Shown here: one piece after another, positions 32,473 to 40,502 of the stretch
How positions within the stretch are numbered: position 1 is the stretch's first letter
Layout: every line of letters starts with the position of its first letter
Assembly: GCA_016235825.1 (NCBI GenBank)
Contig: JACRIL010000078.1
Coordinates: forward strand, 1-51,105
Source of the DNA: Planctomycetota bacterium
Lineage (GTDB): Bacteria; Planctomycetota; Phycisphaerae; SM23-33
Direction of reading: 5' to 3'
DNA: 51,105 bases
The notes under the pieces: model-generated
Told to the model about the DNA's origin: nothing
The model's input: only the letters and a program-made list of their open reading frames with translations
Database searches by the model: none
Translations under genes and position numbers: made by a program

Positions 32473-34161
32473 ATGCCGAAGTATCAGAATAAACAGATCG
32501 AAGACCTGTCAGCGGAACTTTCCGCGGGCCTGCGAAGGCTCAAAAAGAGCTACGTCGATGCCGCCGAGTCCCTCGTCCAGATGATCGAGCCGGACCGGGA
32601 CTATCCGTTTGAATTCGTGATTTTCAGGATCACAGGCTACCGGACCAGGCGGGGCCAGAACATGAATTCCCTGGTGTCGGGCAAAACGCTCCGCCGCGAC
32701 CTGCTTCAACTGATGATCGACGTGTCGGACAGCTTCGATCTGAGGACCACCGATTACGCCGAGCCGGTCTACGACAACCAGGCCCTGGCGAGCCATTACA
32801 GCATCTCGCTCAAGACCGTTCAGAGATGGCGCAATCGCTGCCTGCCGTCAAGGCGCATGATTTTTCCCGACAGCAAGCGGCGGCTGGCCTTCCTGGACAG
32901 TTCCGTCCGCTGGTTCGTCCAGAACAACCGCGGGCAGGTCGTCCGGTCGATGAAGTTCACCCAGTTGACCCTTGCCGACCGCAACGATATCATCCGCCGC
33001 GCCAGACGGATGATTTCATTCACGAACTGCACGCTGAGCGACGTGGCCCGCCGCCTGGCCACCAGGACCGGCAGGGCGGTCGAAACCGTCCGCTACACGA
33101 TCCGCAAGCACGATATCGAGCACCCGGACGACGCGATCTTTCCGAATCTCACCGGGCCGCTGGACGAGCAGGAAAGGTCCGTCATATACCGCAATTTCAT
33201 CAGCGGCATGCCTGTCCCGGCGATAGCCAAACAGTATCGCAGGACCCGCGGAAGCATTTATCGCATAATCAACGAGATGCGGGCCCTGCAACTGCTCCAG
33301 AGGCCCATCGCCTACATACATAACACCCAGTTCGACAAGCCCAATGCCGACGCGATTATCATGGCCGGCATCGCCCCGCCCGATCCGCCGGAACGCGGCA
33401 AACCGGCATCCAGGCAGCCTCGCAAGTCCGGCGTCGACCTTCCGCCCTATTTGAGCGCGCTTTACGAAGTTCCGCTGCTTGCGCCCGATCTGGAGGCGGA
33501 CCTTTTCAGGCGGTACAACTATCTGAAGTACAAGGCCGACAAACTCCGCAAGCAGATCGACATGAACCACGTCCGCACCGCGCAGCTCAAGGAGATCGAG
33601 AACCTGCTGTTGTCGGCCAACGTGATAAAAAACCGGATCGTCCGATCGAATCTCCGGCTGGTCGTTTCGATCGCCAAGAAGCATATGGCCGGCCCGCTCA
33701 ACCTGTTCGAGTTGATAAGCGACGGCAACGTTTCGCTCATGAGGGCGGTCGAGAAGTTCGATTATTCCCGCGGGTACCGGTTTTCCACGTACGCCTCGTG
33801 GGCAATCATGCGGAATTTCGCCCGCAGTGTTCCGCGGGAAAAATACCAGCTCGACCGGTTCGCCACCGGGCACGACGAAGTGCTTGAAATTGCCGCAGGC
33901 CTGCGCGGGTATGACCCGGCGGAGATGAACGTTTCGGAATTGCGGGAGAGCATCGACTCGATGCTGACCCAACTATCGCCGCGCGAGCGGGCCATACTGA
34001 TCGACCATTACGGGCTGGACGAGACCGTCCAGCCCAAGACGTTCGACCAGCTCGGCCAGAGCATGGGAATATCCAAGGAGCGGGTCAGGCAGATCGAGCT
34101 GCAGGCCCTCAAAAAGCTGCGGGACATGGTCGAAAAAAAGCGTGCCGAACCTGCTAAATAA
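32473..34161 (+). CDS. Sigma-70 family factor with a multi-HTH N-terminal extension
   Basis: A protein of 562 residues. The C-terminal part is a sigma-70 factor: LPPYLSALYEVPLL (like region 1.2), NLRLVVSIAKKHM and LISDGNVSLMRAVEKFDY with RGYRFSTYASWAIMRNFAR (region 2), and LSPRERAILIDHYGL with KERVRQIELQALKKLR (region 4, about residues 496-555). Region 3 is reduced. The first 320 residues instead hold at least three helix-turn-helix-like units (around residues 100-125, 180-215 and 240-275). This type is known in planctomycetes. The start lacks a good ribosome binding site. The target promoters are unknown. Confidence 0.88.
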   Translation: MPKYQNKQIEDLSAELSAGLRRLKKSYVDAAESLVQMIEPDRDYPFEFVIFRITGYRTRRGQNMNSLVSGKTLRRDLLQLMIDVSDSFDLRTTDYAEPVYDNQALASHYSISLKTVQRWRNRCLPSRRMIFPDSKRRLAFLDSSVRWFVQNNRGQVVRSMKFTQLTLADRNDIIRRARRMISFTNCTLSDVARRLATRTGRAVETVRYTIRKHDIEHPDDAIFPNLTGPLDEQERSVIYRNFISGMPVPAIAKQYRRTRGSIYRIINEMRALQLLQRPIAYIHNTQFDKPNADAIIMAGIAPPDPPERGKPASRQPRKSGVDLPPYLSALYEVPLLAPDLEADLFRRYNYLKYKADKLRKQIDMNHVRTAQLKEIENLLLSANVIKNRIVRSNLRLVVSIAKKHMAGPLNLFELISDGNVSLMRAVEKFDYSRGYRFSTYASWAIMRNFARSVPREKYQLDRFATGHDEVLEIAAGLRGYDPAEMNVSELRESIDSMLTQLSPRERAILIDHYGLDETVQPKTFDQLGQSMGISKERVRQIELQALKKLRDMVEKKRAEPAK

Positions 34162-34209
34162 GAGCCGGTTTTTCAGAAACTTTCCGGACGTAAGCGTGTC
34201 TGATATAGC

Positions 34210-35190
34210 ATGAACAAACGATGGAAAAAATATGCGCTGTTTGCGGTTGCCCTGCTGGCCGGCGCGGGAATAGGCTGGCTGTTGTCGCCCAACAGGCTTG
34301 CTCCTTCCGGCGGCGCCGGGCCTGAGAAGGCATTGTCGGCAGAACGCCAGCCGATGGCCGGCGAAACGCCGGCAAGCCGCCCGTCATCCTCGCCGGCCAA
34401 ATACCCGTCCGACGAACTAAAAGAGGCCTGCAAAAAAGCCCAGAAAGACCTTGCCGAAAAGCTGGACGATTCGTTCTCGTACATCGTCGAGCCGCCGTTC
34501 GTGGCGGCGGGCAACATGACCAAACAGCAGTTGCAGGCGCTTGTCGAGGCCGACGTGCTCAGGCCGGCCGAGGCCCTGTATGCCAGTTATTTCAAAGTCC
34601 GGCCGGACAAGGTTATCACCGTCCTGCTTTTCGCCGACGACAAGAGCTATCGGTCATGGGCGAAGAAACTGTTCGACGACACGGATGTCTCGCATTTCGG
34701 CTATTACAAGCCCGACCGGCGGACGATGGTGATGAACATAGGCACCGGCGGCGGCACGCTCATCCACGAACTGACTCACGCCCTGATCGTCTACGACTTC
34801 CCCGACCTGCCTACGTGGTTCAACGAGGGCCTGGCCAGCCTGCACGAGGGATGCTACGTCAACAAGGACGAGATCGTCGGGGCTCTCAACTGGCGGCTGC
34901 CGGCCCTGCAGAAGGCCATCGCCGACGGCAAGCTGCGGTCGCTGGAGGACCTGGTTACAAAACGGGACTTTTATGGCACGCAGCAGGGAATAAATTACGC
35001 GCAGGCCCGATACTTCGTCATGTACATGCAGCACAAGGGCGTGCTCAAGGATTTCTACAAATATTTCCTGGCCAATCATGGCAAGGAAGGCGACGACGTC
35101 AAGGCCATCGAACACGTCTTCGATACCGGGATCGGGAGCGTTGAAAGGGCCTACATCAAATGGGTCAAGGCGCTCCAATATCGCCAGTAG
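34210..35190 (+). CDS. Membrane-anchored zinc metallopeptidase-like protein
   Basis: A protein of 326 residues with an N-terminal TM anchor (YALFAVALLAGAGIGWLL) and a PASRPSSSPA linker. The peptidase domain has HELTH (His186, Glu187, His190) and a downstream WFNEGLASLHEG, where Glu206 is a likely third zinc ligand as in gluzincins. Such proteins in planctomycetes are usually annotated as DUF1570 or peptidase MA-like. It would act in the periplasm. The gene follows the sigma factor by 48 bases and may share its transcript. Confidence 0.82.
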   Translation: MNKRWKKYALFAVALLAGAGIGWLLSPNRLAPSGGAGPEKALSAERQPMAGETPASRPSSSPAKYPSDELKEACKKAQKDLAEKLDDSFSYIVEPPFVAAGNMTKQQLQALVEADVLRPAEALYASYFKVRPDKVITVLLFADDKSYRSWAKKLFDDTDVSHFGYYKPDRRTMVMNIGTGGGTLIHELTHALIVYDFPDLPTWFNEGLASLHEGCYVNKDEIVGALNWRLPALQKAIADGKLRSLEDLVTKRDFYGTQQGINYAQARYFVMYMQHKGVLKDFYKYFLANHGKEGDDVKAIEHVFDTGIGSVERAYIKWVKALQYRQ

Positions 35191-35213
35191 CGGATTCTTT
35201 AGGGCATAAGCAG

Positions 35214-35363
35214 CCGTTGAAAAAGTGGCACGGGCATCTTGCCCGTGTGTTCCACGACCGTCTCGGTCGTGGTTTGTGTTATTTTGTTGGATTCCAGGGG
35301 CGGGACGCCCCTGGAACACACGGACGAGACGTCCGTGCCACGAAAAATGACACTTTTCAATGG
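35214..35363. repeat. REPIN-like element with four hairpins
   Basis: Two 48-base units (35225-35272 and 35294-35341) face each other. Each has a GTGG head, a first hairpin and a second hairpin (CCACGACCG/GGTCGTGG in one, CCAGGGGC/GCCCCTGG in the other). The stem bases differ between units but stay paired. Imperfect ends CCGTTGAAAAAGTG and, inverted, CCATTGAAAAGTG enclose the unit. It lies between the metallopeptidase and the Asp-box gene and probably ends transcription of the former. Confidence 0.8.
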
Positions 35364-35384
35364 ACTGACAGGGAGGTTTATTGA

Positions 35385-37751
35385 ATGGCTATCGGCATGA
35401 ATTGGCGAACCCTGATTGCCGCTGCGATTGTGGCGGCAGGATTGCATGGCCTGATTGGCGCCGGTGAGGCGCCGGCTCAATCGAAGCAGGCCGCTTCCGG
35501 GAAAAACGGGGATGTATGGCAGCCGCTGGGACTTTCGGGCGGAGGGTCGATGTTTTGCCCGGCGATCAGCCCGGCCGACCCCAAGCTGATGCTGATCCAC
35601 TGCGACATGAGCGGGGCATATATCTCGCGCGACGGCGGGCGGAACTGGACGATGATCCACGCCGACCAGCTTTCGGGCAACACGTCATGCCAGCCGGCGT
35701 TTCACCCGACCGATCCTCAGATCGTATATTCCGCCGATGGCTGGTCGGGCCAGCTAAAAGTCAGCCGCGACGCAGGAAGGACGTGGCAGAAGATCGGCGA
35801 CCTCAAGGGCAGGCTCACGGGGCAGATAGCGATAGACCCGGCCAGGCCACAGCGGATGCTGGCGGGAGTCGATGATGGCGCGTGCGTCTCGCAGGACGGC
35901 GGAAAAACCTGGGGCAAATGCGCCGGCCCGGAGGGCAAGGTCATCGCGTTCTTTTTCGACCGGACCAGCCCGGTCGAAAAACGCATCTGCCTGGCCGCCA
36001 CAGAAAAAGGAATCTGGCGATCGGACGACGGCGGAAAGACATGGGCGTCGAAGTGTCGGGGGCTGCCCTGGCGGGAGATTCGCGGTTTTGCGGGCGGGGC
36101 CAGGCCGCCAGCTGAAAATGCGGCCGGCGCAGACGCCAAAGGACTGACGATCCTTTATTGCGCGATTCCGTGCAAGGTTCAGGAAGGCAAACTCGCCGGC
36201 GGAATTTTTATCTCGAAGGACTGCGGCGAGACGTGGACCTCAGGCCTCGGCGAGGGGCTTAACAAGGAGACCAAGGCATTCGACCAGTGGGCCATGGGCG
36301 ACGTCGTGCAATATCATCAGGTCCTGACAACCGACGCCGACCCGCTGCGCGTTTACGCCTTTAACGCCAACACGGGCATTCCGCCGCCGCATCATACGGC
36401 CATCTATCGATCCGACGACGCCGGCGCGACCTGGAAACCGACGTTCAACCCGGACCCCCGCTGGCCCGGCTGCAATCTTCAGCCGGACTACACTACACTC
36501 GGCGACGGCCAGTTCTATCAGGCCGTTCCTTACGGCGCGGCGATCTGCCAGACGAATCCCGACATCGTGATGGCCGTGGATAGCGGCAACTGCTTCATCA
36601 CCAATGACGGCGGCAAGGCATGGCTCACCGGGCATTGCAAGGTCGCCAATCCCGAAAAGATCGACCCCAAGGCCCGCCGCAATCCGCTGGCGGAGTTTCT
36701 CAACACCGGCCTGGTCGTAACAACCACGTGGAATTATTACATCGACCCGTTCGACCCGGCCCGGCATTACATCTGCTACACGGACATCGGCTTTGCCCGC
36801 AGCGAAAACGCCGGAAAGACATGGCTGTGGTGGGGGCCGGGCGAGCGGCCGCAGTGGCGGAATACCTGCTATGAACTTGCGTTCGACCCGCAGGAAAAGG
36901 GCAAGGTCTGGGGCGCGTTCTCGAACGTGCACGACATACCCAACGACAACATCATCCAGAACCGGCACAATGCCAAAGGTCCCGGCGGCGTGTGCGTGAG
37001 CACGGATTTCGCCCAGAGCTGGCAGGCGGGCAACCAGGGCCTGCCCGTCGCGCCGGCCCTTTCGGTCGTGGTCGATCCGGCCAGCCCCAAGGGCAAGCGG
37101 ACGCTTTACGCCGCGGTATTCGGGCACGGCGTTTACAAATCGGCCGACGACGGCAAAACATGGACGGCAAAAAACAGCGGCCTGGGTTCGCAGACGAACA
37201 TGCGGGCGACGAAAGTTATTCTGCATTCGGACGGCACGCTCTGGGTCCTGATAACCGCCCTCAAGAGCGGCAAGGATTTTGTGAAAGACGGCCCGGGCCT
37301 CTATCGCTCTGCCGACGGCGGCGAGACGTGGCAGTGCGCAACGGCCGGTAATCCGCTTTACTGGCCCAAGGATTTCTCCGTCAATCCGCAGGACGGCAAG
37401 ACGGTCCTCGTCGGCGCCGCTGACGCCGGGCAGGACAAGCAGGGCGGACTGTACCGCACCGACGACGGCGGAAAGACATGGAAACTCCTGGTCCGCAAGG
37501 GGCCGCAGCACTTCGGCGGTTTTTTCAGCCCGCATAACAAGGGGTGGATTTACATGACCCTCTGCGAGAATTCGCCCGGACCGGCACTGTGGCTTTCCAA
37601 GGACGACGGCAAGACCTGGCTGCCTTTTGAGAATCTGCCCTTCCGGAATATCCAGCGGGTAGCGTTCGACCCGAAGGACAAATCCGTCATCTATCTGGCC
37701 ACGTTCGGGGCAAGCGTGCTGCGCGGCCCGGCAGAACCCTTCTATGAGTAA
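35385..37751 (+). CDS. Exported Asp-box beta-propeller protein (BNR/GH74-like)
   Basis: A protein of 788 residues with a signal peptide (LIAAAIVAAGLHGLIGAG). At least ten Asp-box repeats are spread along the chain, such as SRDGGRNWT, SQDGGKTWG, SDDGGKTWA, SADDGKTWT and SKDDGKTWL. This pattern is found in sialidases, GH74 xyloglucanases and sortilin-like propellers. The number and spacing favour a double seven-bladed propeller like GH74, but the catalytic Asp pair cannot be assigned by eye. GGGAGG eight bases upstream fixes ATG 35385. Carbohydrate binding or cleavage fits the island context. Confidence 0.8.
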   Translation: MAIGMNWRTLIAAAIVAAGLHGLIGAGEAPAQSKQAASGKNGDVWQPLGLSGGGSMFCPAISPADPKLMLIHCDMSGAYISRDGGRNWTMIHADQLSGNTSCQPAFHPTDPQIVYSADGWSGQLKVSRDAGRTWQKIGDLKGRLTGQIAIDPARPQRMLAGVDDGACVSQDGGKTWGKCAGPEGKVIAFFFDRTSPVEKRICLAATEKGIWRSDDGGKTWASKCRGLPWREIRGFAGGARPPAENAAGADAKGLTILYCAIPCKVQEGKLAGGIFISKDCGETWTSGLGEGLNKETKAFDQWAMGDVVQYHQVLTTDADPLRVYAFNANTGIPPPHHTAIYRSDDAGATWKPTFNPDPRWPGCNLQPDYTTLGDGQFYQAVPYGAAICQTNPDIVMAVDSGNCFITNDGGKAWLTGHCKVANPEKIDPKARRNPLAEFLNTGLVVTTTWNYYIDPFDPARHYICYTDIGFARSENAGKTWLWWGPGERPQWRNTCYELAFDPQEKGKVWGAFSNVHDIPNDNIIQNRHNAKGPGGVCVSTDFAQSWQAGNQGLPVAPALSVVVDPASPKGKRTLYAAVFGHGVYKSADDGKTWTAKNSGLGSQTNMRATKVILHSDGTLWVLITALKSGKDFVKDGPGLYRSADGGETWQCATAGNPLYWPKDFSVNPQDGKTVLVGAADAGQDKQGGLYRTDDGGKTWKLLVRKGPQHFGGFFSPHNKGWIYMTLCENSPGPALWLSKDDGKTWLPFENLPFRNIQRVAFDPKDKSVIYLATFGASVLRGPAEPFYE

Positions 37752-37764
37752 AGGTCTCCTGTCA

Positions 37765-37852
37765 GCCACGAGCTGCTGGTCGGGATGAAGTGGATGTGGA
37801 AGCGAGGATGCCGATTGAGCCATTGCTGCACCTTTTCGTGCTTAGTCGCCAT
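37765..37852 (-). pseudogene. IS630-type transposase fragment
   Basis: Reading leftward from 37852 the peptide runs KHEKVQQWL, NRHPRFHIHF, IPTSSSWL. This is the region before the last catalytic residue of IS630-family DDE transposases (usually followed by NxVERWF, absent here). Nothing else of the transposase is found, and the frame runs out near the end of the Asp-box gene. The codons just before it belong to the repeated leader sequence, so the fragment is fused in frame to a copy of that leader. Confidence 0.7.
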
Positions 37853-37900
37853 ATTTCTCATCTTGGTATACATCCTGCCGCGGTTAAAAAATTCGATAAA
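37850..37900 (-). promoter_or_regulatory. Repeated leader element, copy 1 (- strand)
   Basis: On the - strand it reads TTTATCGAATTTT, then AACCGCGGCAGGATGTATAC and AGATGAGAAATATGGC. It matches the leader of the ECF fusion gene including the start codon region, and leads into the transposase fragment. Confidence 0.65.
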
Positions 37901-37969
37901 TGTGAGTTTCTTCGCTGTTTTGGGCGGGCAACACAACTCAAATCGGCCGATTTGGGCCAGTTTGAATAA

Positions 37970-38021
37970 TTTATCGAATTTTCCGATGCCAGCAGGACGT
38001 GTATTATTGAAGGAGATTATC
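37970..38021 (+). promoter_or_regulatory. Repeated leader element, copy 2
   Basis: TTTATCGAATTTT is followed by CGATGCCAGCAGGACGTGTAT, trimmed here to its conserved core GCAGGACGTGTAT, and then AAGGAG six bases before ATG 38022. It is divergent from copy 1, with 69 bases between them, so the two would fire in opposite directions if they are promoters. Confidence 0.6.
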
Positions 38022-40418
38022 ATGAAATTAGCCGGATTAATTGTCCTGGCAGCGGCAGTAGTCGTTTGCCCTTCGATTGCATCGGCCCAGTTCGACTTCA
38101 AAAACGCCAGGATCCAGTTCTCCGACCAGGCCGTCGGGAAAGCCATCGAAAAAGGGACCGAGTTTCTATTATCCCGACAGATGGCCGACGGAAGCTGGTC
38201 CGCTCCCCTCTTTTGGGGCAGGGAATTTGGAACCAGAAATGATAATCATAACTGCAAGATAGGCGCCACGGCTATCGTCTTGTATGCTCTCATGGAAAAG
38301 GGGCTGACGTTCCAGAATGAAAAAATCGCTAAAGGTCTCAAGTGGCTGGCTGACAACCCCGACTCCGATGAAGGAAAGTTCACAACATACGCGATTTCTT
38401 TCAGATGCCAGGCATGGCTGCGGGCGTGGAAGCAGGCCAGGGACAGCGACAAAGCCGCCGCAAGCAGGTACCGAAAGCTTCTGGAAGCGGATGTCGCCAA
38501 ATATTTGCCGGACAAAGACAAGCAGTTTAACGGCGGCTACTGGTATTATATGAAATCATCCCGCCTGGCAGATCCACGTTATGCCGATCCTTCCAACAGT
38601 CAATACGGCGTTCTTGCCGTCTGGGCAGGCTATCGGGCGAACATGGAAATACCGAAGGATTATTGGGACAAAGTCCTGAAATACTGGATGCCCCTTCAGA
38701 AACCCGACGGAGGATGGAGCTATGAAAGCGGAGAGAACTCGACTTACACCATGACCGCGGCGGGAATCGCATCTCTGTTCGTCTGCATTGACGCGCTGAT
38801 GGGGGACAAATTCATCAAGTGCAACGTGCCGACGGAGTATGCACCCGTCAAAAAAGGTCTCGACTGGTACATCGCCAATTTCAGGAACGTGATATCGCAA
38901 AGACCGGTCGGCAGCCAGGACGGAGAATTTTTCTACGGCTTGTACGGGATTGAGCGGATAGGCCTGGCCAGCGGCTACAAGTATTTTGGCGACGCCGACT
39001 GGTACAAGCTGGGTTCGGTCAGAATCCTGAACCTCCAGGCCCAGGATGGTTCATGGACCAGCCACTGGGGACCCGATATAGCCTCATCATACGCGATGCT
39101 GTTTCTGATCCGCGGGCAGCACGGCGTGATCTTCAACCGGCTTGAGTACGACGGCGACTGGAACAACCGGCCGCGGGCGCTGGCCAATTTCTGCCGCTGG
39201 GCCGAGAATATCTATGAGCAGGAGGTCAACTGGCAGATCATCACGCTCAAGAGCAATGTCGGCGAGTGGCACGACGCGCCTGTATTGACACTGACAGGCG
39301 CCAAGGCGCCCAAATTCACCGACGAGGACATCGTCAAGCTGCGGACATACGTCAATCAGGGCGGGACGCTCTTTTCAATAACCGAGTGCGGCGGCGGAGC
39401 GGCGTTCGGCAAGGGGATGAAGGATGCTTACGCAAAAATGTTCCCGAAGTATGAGTTGACGGCCGCCGGCAAAGATCACCCGATCTTCACCTGCCAGTAC
39501 AAGCTGCCCGGCGTGCCGGCGTTTTTCATCGTCAGCAACGGCATCCGGCCGCTGGCGATCCACACGGACGCCGACCTGCCGGTTTCGTGGCAGACATATG
39601 CGGCGGCTACGGCCAGGATGAATTTCGAGGCTGGCGCCAATGTACTGATGTACGTAACCGACAAGCATCTCGTAAACCGCGGTTCAAAGGTCTGGCCGGA
39701 AGAACCGGCAAAGTCGCCCTCGCGAACGCTCAGGGTTGCGAGGGTCCGCTACGCCGGCAACTATGATCCCGAGCCGTTGGCGCTGCAGCGTCTGGGCAGG
39801 CAGATGGCCCAGCAGCATGACCTGAAGTTGGATATAGCCATGCCTCCGGCCGGAGCGCCGGCAAGCGGACCGTCCAACTCCGCCGCGACGGGCCTGCCCG
39901 AAACAGGCCTGCTGCCGTCGGAGCTTGCGGCAGACGTCAAGATTGCATTCTTGACGGGCACGGGCGGGTTCAAACTGGCGGACCAGGAAAAGCAGGCGTT
40001 GAAGAAGTGGGTGGACGACGGCGGGCTGCTCGTGATGGATGCGGCGGGCGCTTCCAGGGGCTTTGCCGACTCGGCCAAGGATTTGATAGCCGAACTGTGG
40101 GGCGCCGATGTGCTTCTGCCTCTGCCGCTGGACAGCCCGGTTTACCAGCTCAAGGACATGAAGATCGACAAGGTCAAGTATCGCCGCGCGACACTGACGC
40201 GCATCGGCGGAATCACGGAACCGCGTCTGTTGAGCGTGCTGGCGGGTGACAGGCCAAAAGTAATTGTCAGCGCAGAGGATCTGACTGCGGGACTGGTCGG
40301 ATACAGCAGTTGGGGCGAAGACGGGTATATGCCCCAGTCGGCTTTTGAAATCGCCAGGAATATCGCCATCTACGCATCGGTGGAAAAACCGGCCTCCGGT
40401 CCGGCTGCCCGGCCTTAG
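38022..40418 (+). CDS. Toroid (terpene-cyclase-like) plus tandem DUF4159-like protein, copy 1
   Basis: An exported protein of 798 residues with signal peptide (LIVLAAAVVVCPSIASA). Residues about 25-390 form an alpha/alpha toroid with QMADGSW, QKPDGGW and QAQDGSW motifs as in squalene cyclase and prenyltransferase folds. The catalytic DXDD motif is not seen, so the toroid may bind rather than cyclise. From about residue 402 (NWQIITLKSNVGEWHDAPV) and again from 637 (DVKIAFLTGTGGFKL) follow two alpha/beta domains of DUF4159 type. ATG 38022 has AAGGAG. The upstream extension of the frame is not coding. Confidence 0.82.
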   Translation: MKLAGLIVLAAAVVVCPSIASAQFDFKNARIQFSDQAVGKAIEKGTEFLLSRQMADGSWSAPLFWGREFGTRNDNHNCKIGATAIVLYALMEKGLTFQNEKIAKGLKWLADNPDSDEGKFTTYAISFRCQAWLRAWKQARDSDKAAASRYRKLLEADVAKYLPDKDKQFNGGYWYYMKSSRLADPRYADPSNSQYGVLAVWAGYRANMEIPKDYWDKVLKYWMPLQKPDGGWSYESGENSTYTMTAAGIASLFVCIDALMGDKFIKCNVPTEYAPVKKGLDWYIANFRNVISQRPVGSQDGEFFYGLYGIERIGLASGYKYFGDADWYKLGSVRILNLQAQDGSWTSHWGPDIASSYAMLFLIRGQHGVIFNRLEYDGDWNNRPRALANFCRWAENIYEQEVNWQIITLKSNVGEWHDAPVLTLTGAKAPKFTDEDIVKLRTYVNQGGTLFSITECGGGAAFGKGMKDAYAKMFPKYELTAAGKDHPIFTCQYKLPGVPAFFIVSNGIRPLAIHTDADLPVSWQTYAAATARMNFEAGANVLMYVTDKHLVNRGSKVWPEEPAKSPSRTLRVARVRYAGNYDPEPLALQRLGRQMAQQHDLKLDIAMPPAGAPASGPSNSAATGLPETGLLPSELAADVKIAFLTGTGGFKLADQEKQALKKWVDDGGLLVMDAAGASRGFADSAKDLIAELWGADVLLPLPLDSPVYQLKDMKIDKVKYRRATLTRIGGITEPRLLSVLAGDRPKVIVSAEDLTAGLVGYSSWGEDGYMPQSAFEIARNIAIYASVEKPASGPAARP

Positions 40419-40452
40419 TTCCGGACAATGGCCCGGCGCAGGGAAAAATATA

Positions 40453-40502
40453 TTTATCGAATTTTTTGACGGCGGCAGAACGTATATAAATAGATGGGAA
40501 AC
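40453..40502 (+). promoter_or_regulatory. Repeated leader element, copy 3, before the ECF fusion gene
   Basis: TTTATCGAATTTTTTGACGG continues with CGGCAGAACGTATATAAAT to the first ATG of the ECF fusion gene. TTGACG and TATAAA could be -35 and -10, but the spacing of 13 to 15 bases is short for sigma-70. An autoregulatory ECF promoter is an alternative. Confidence 0.6.
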
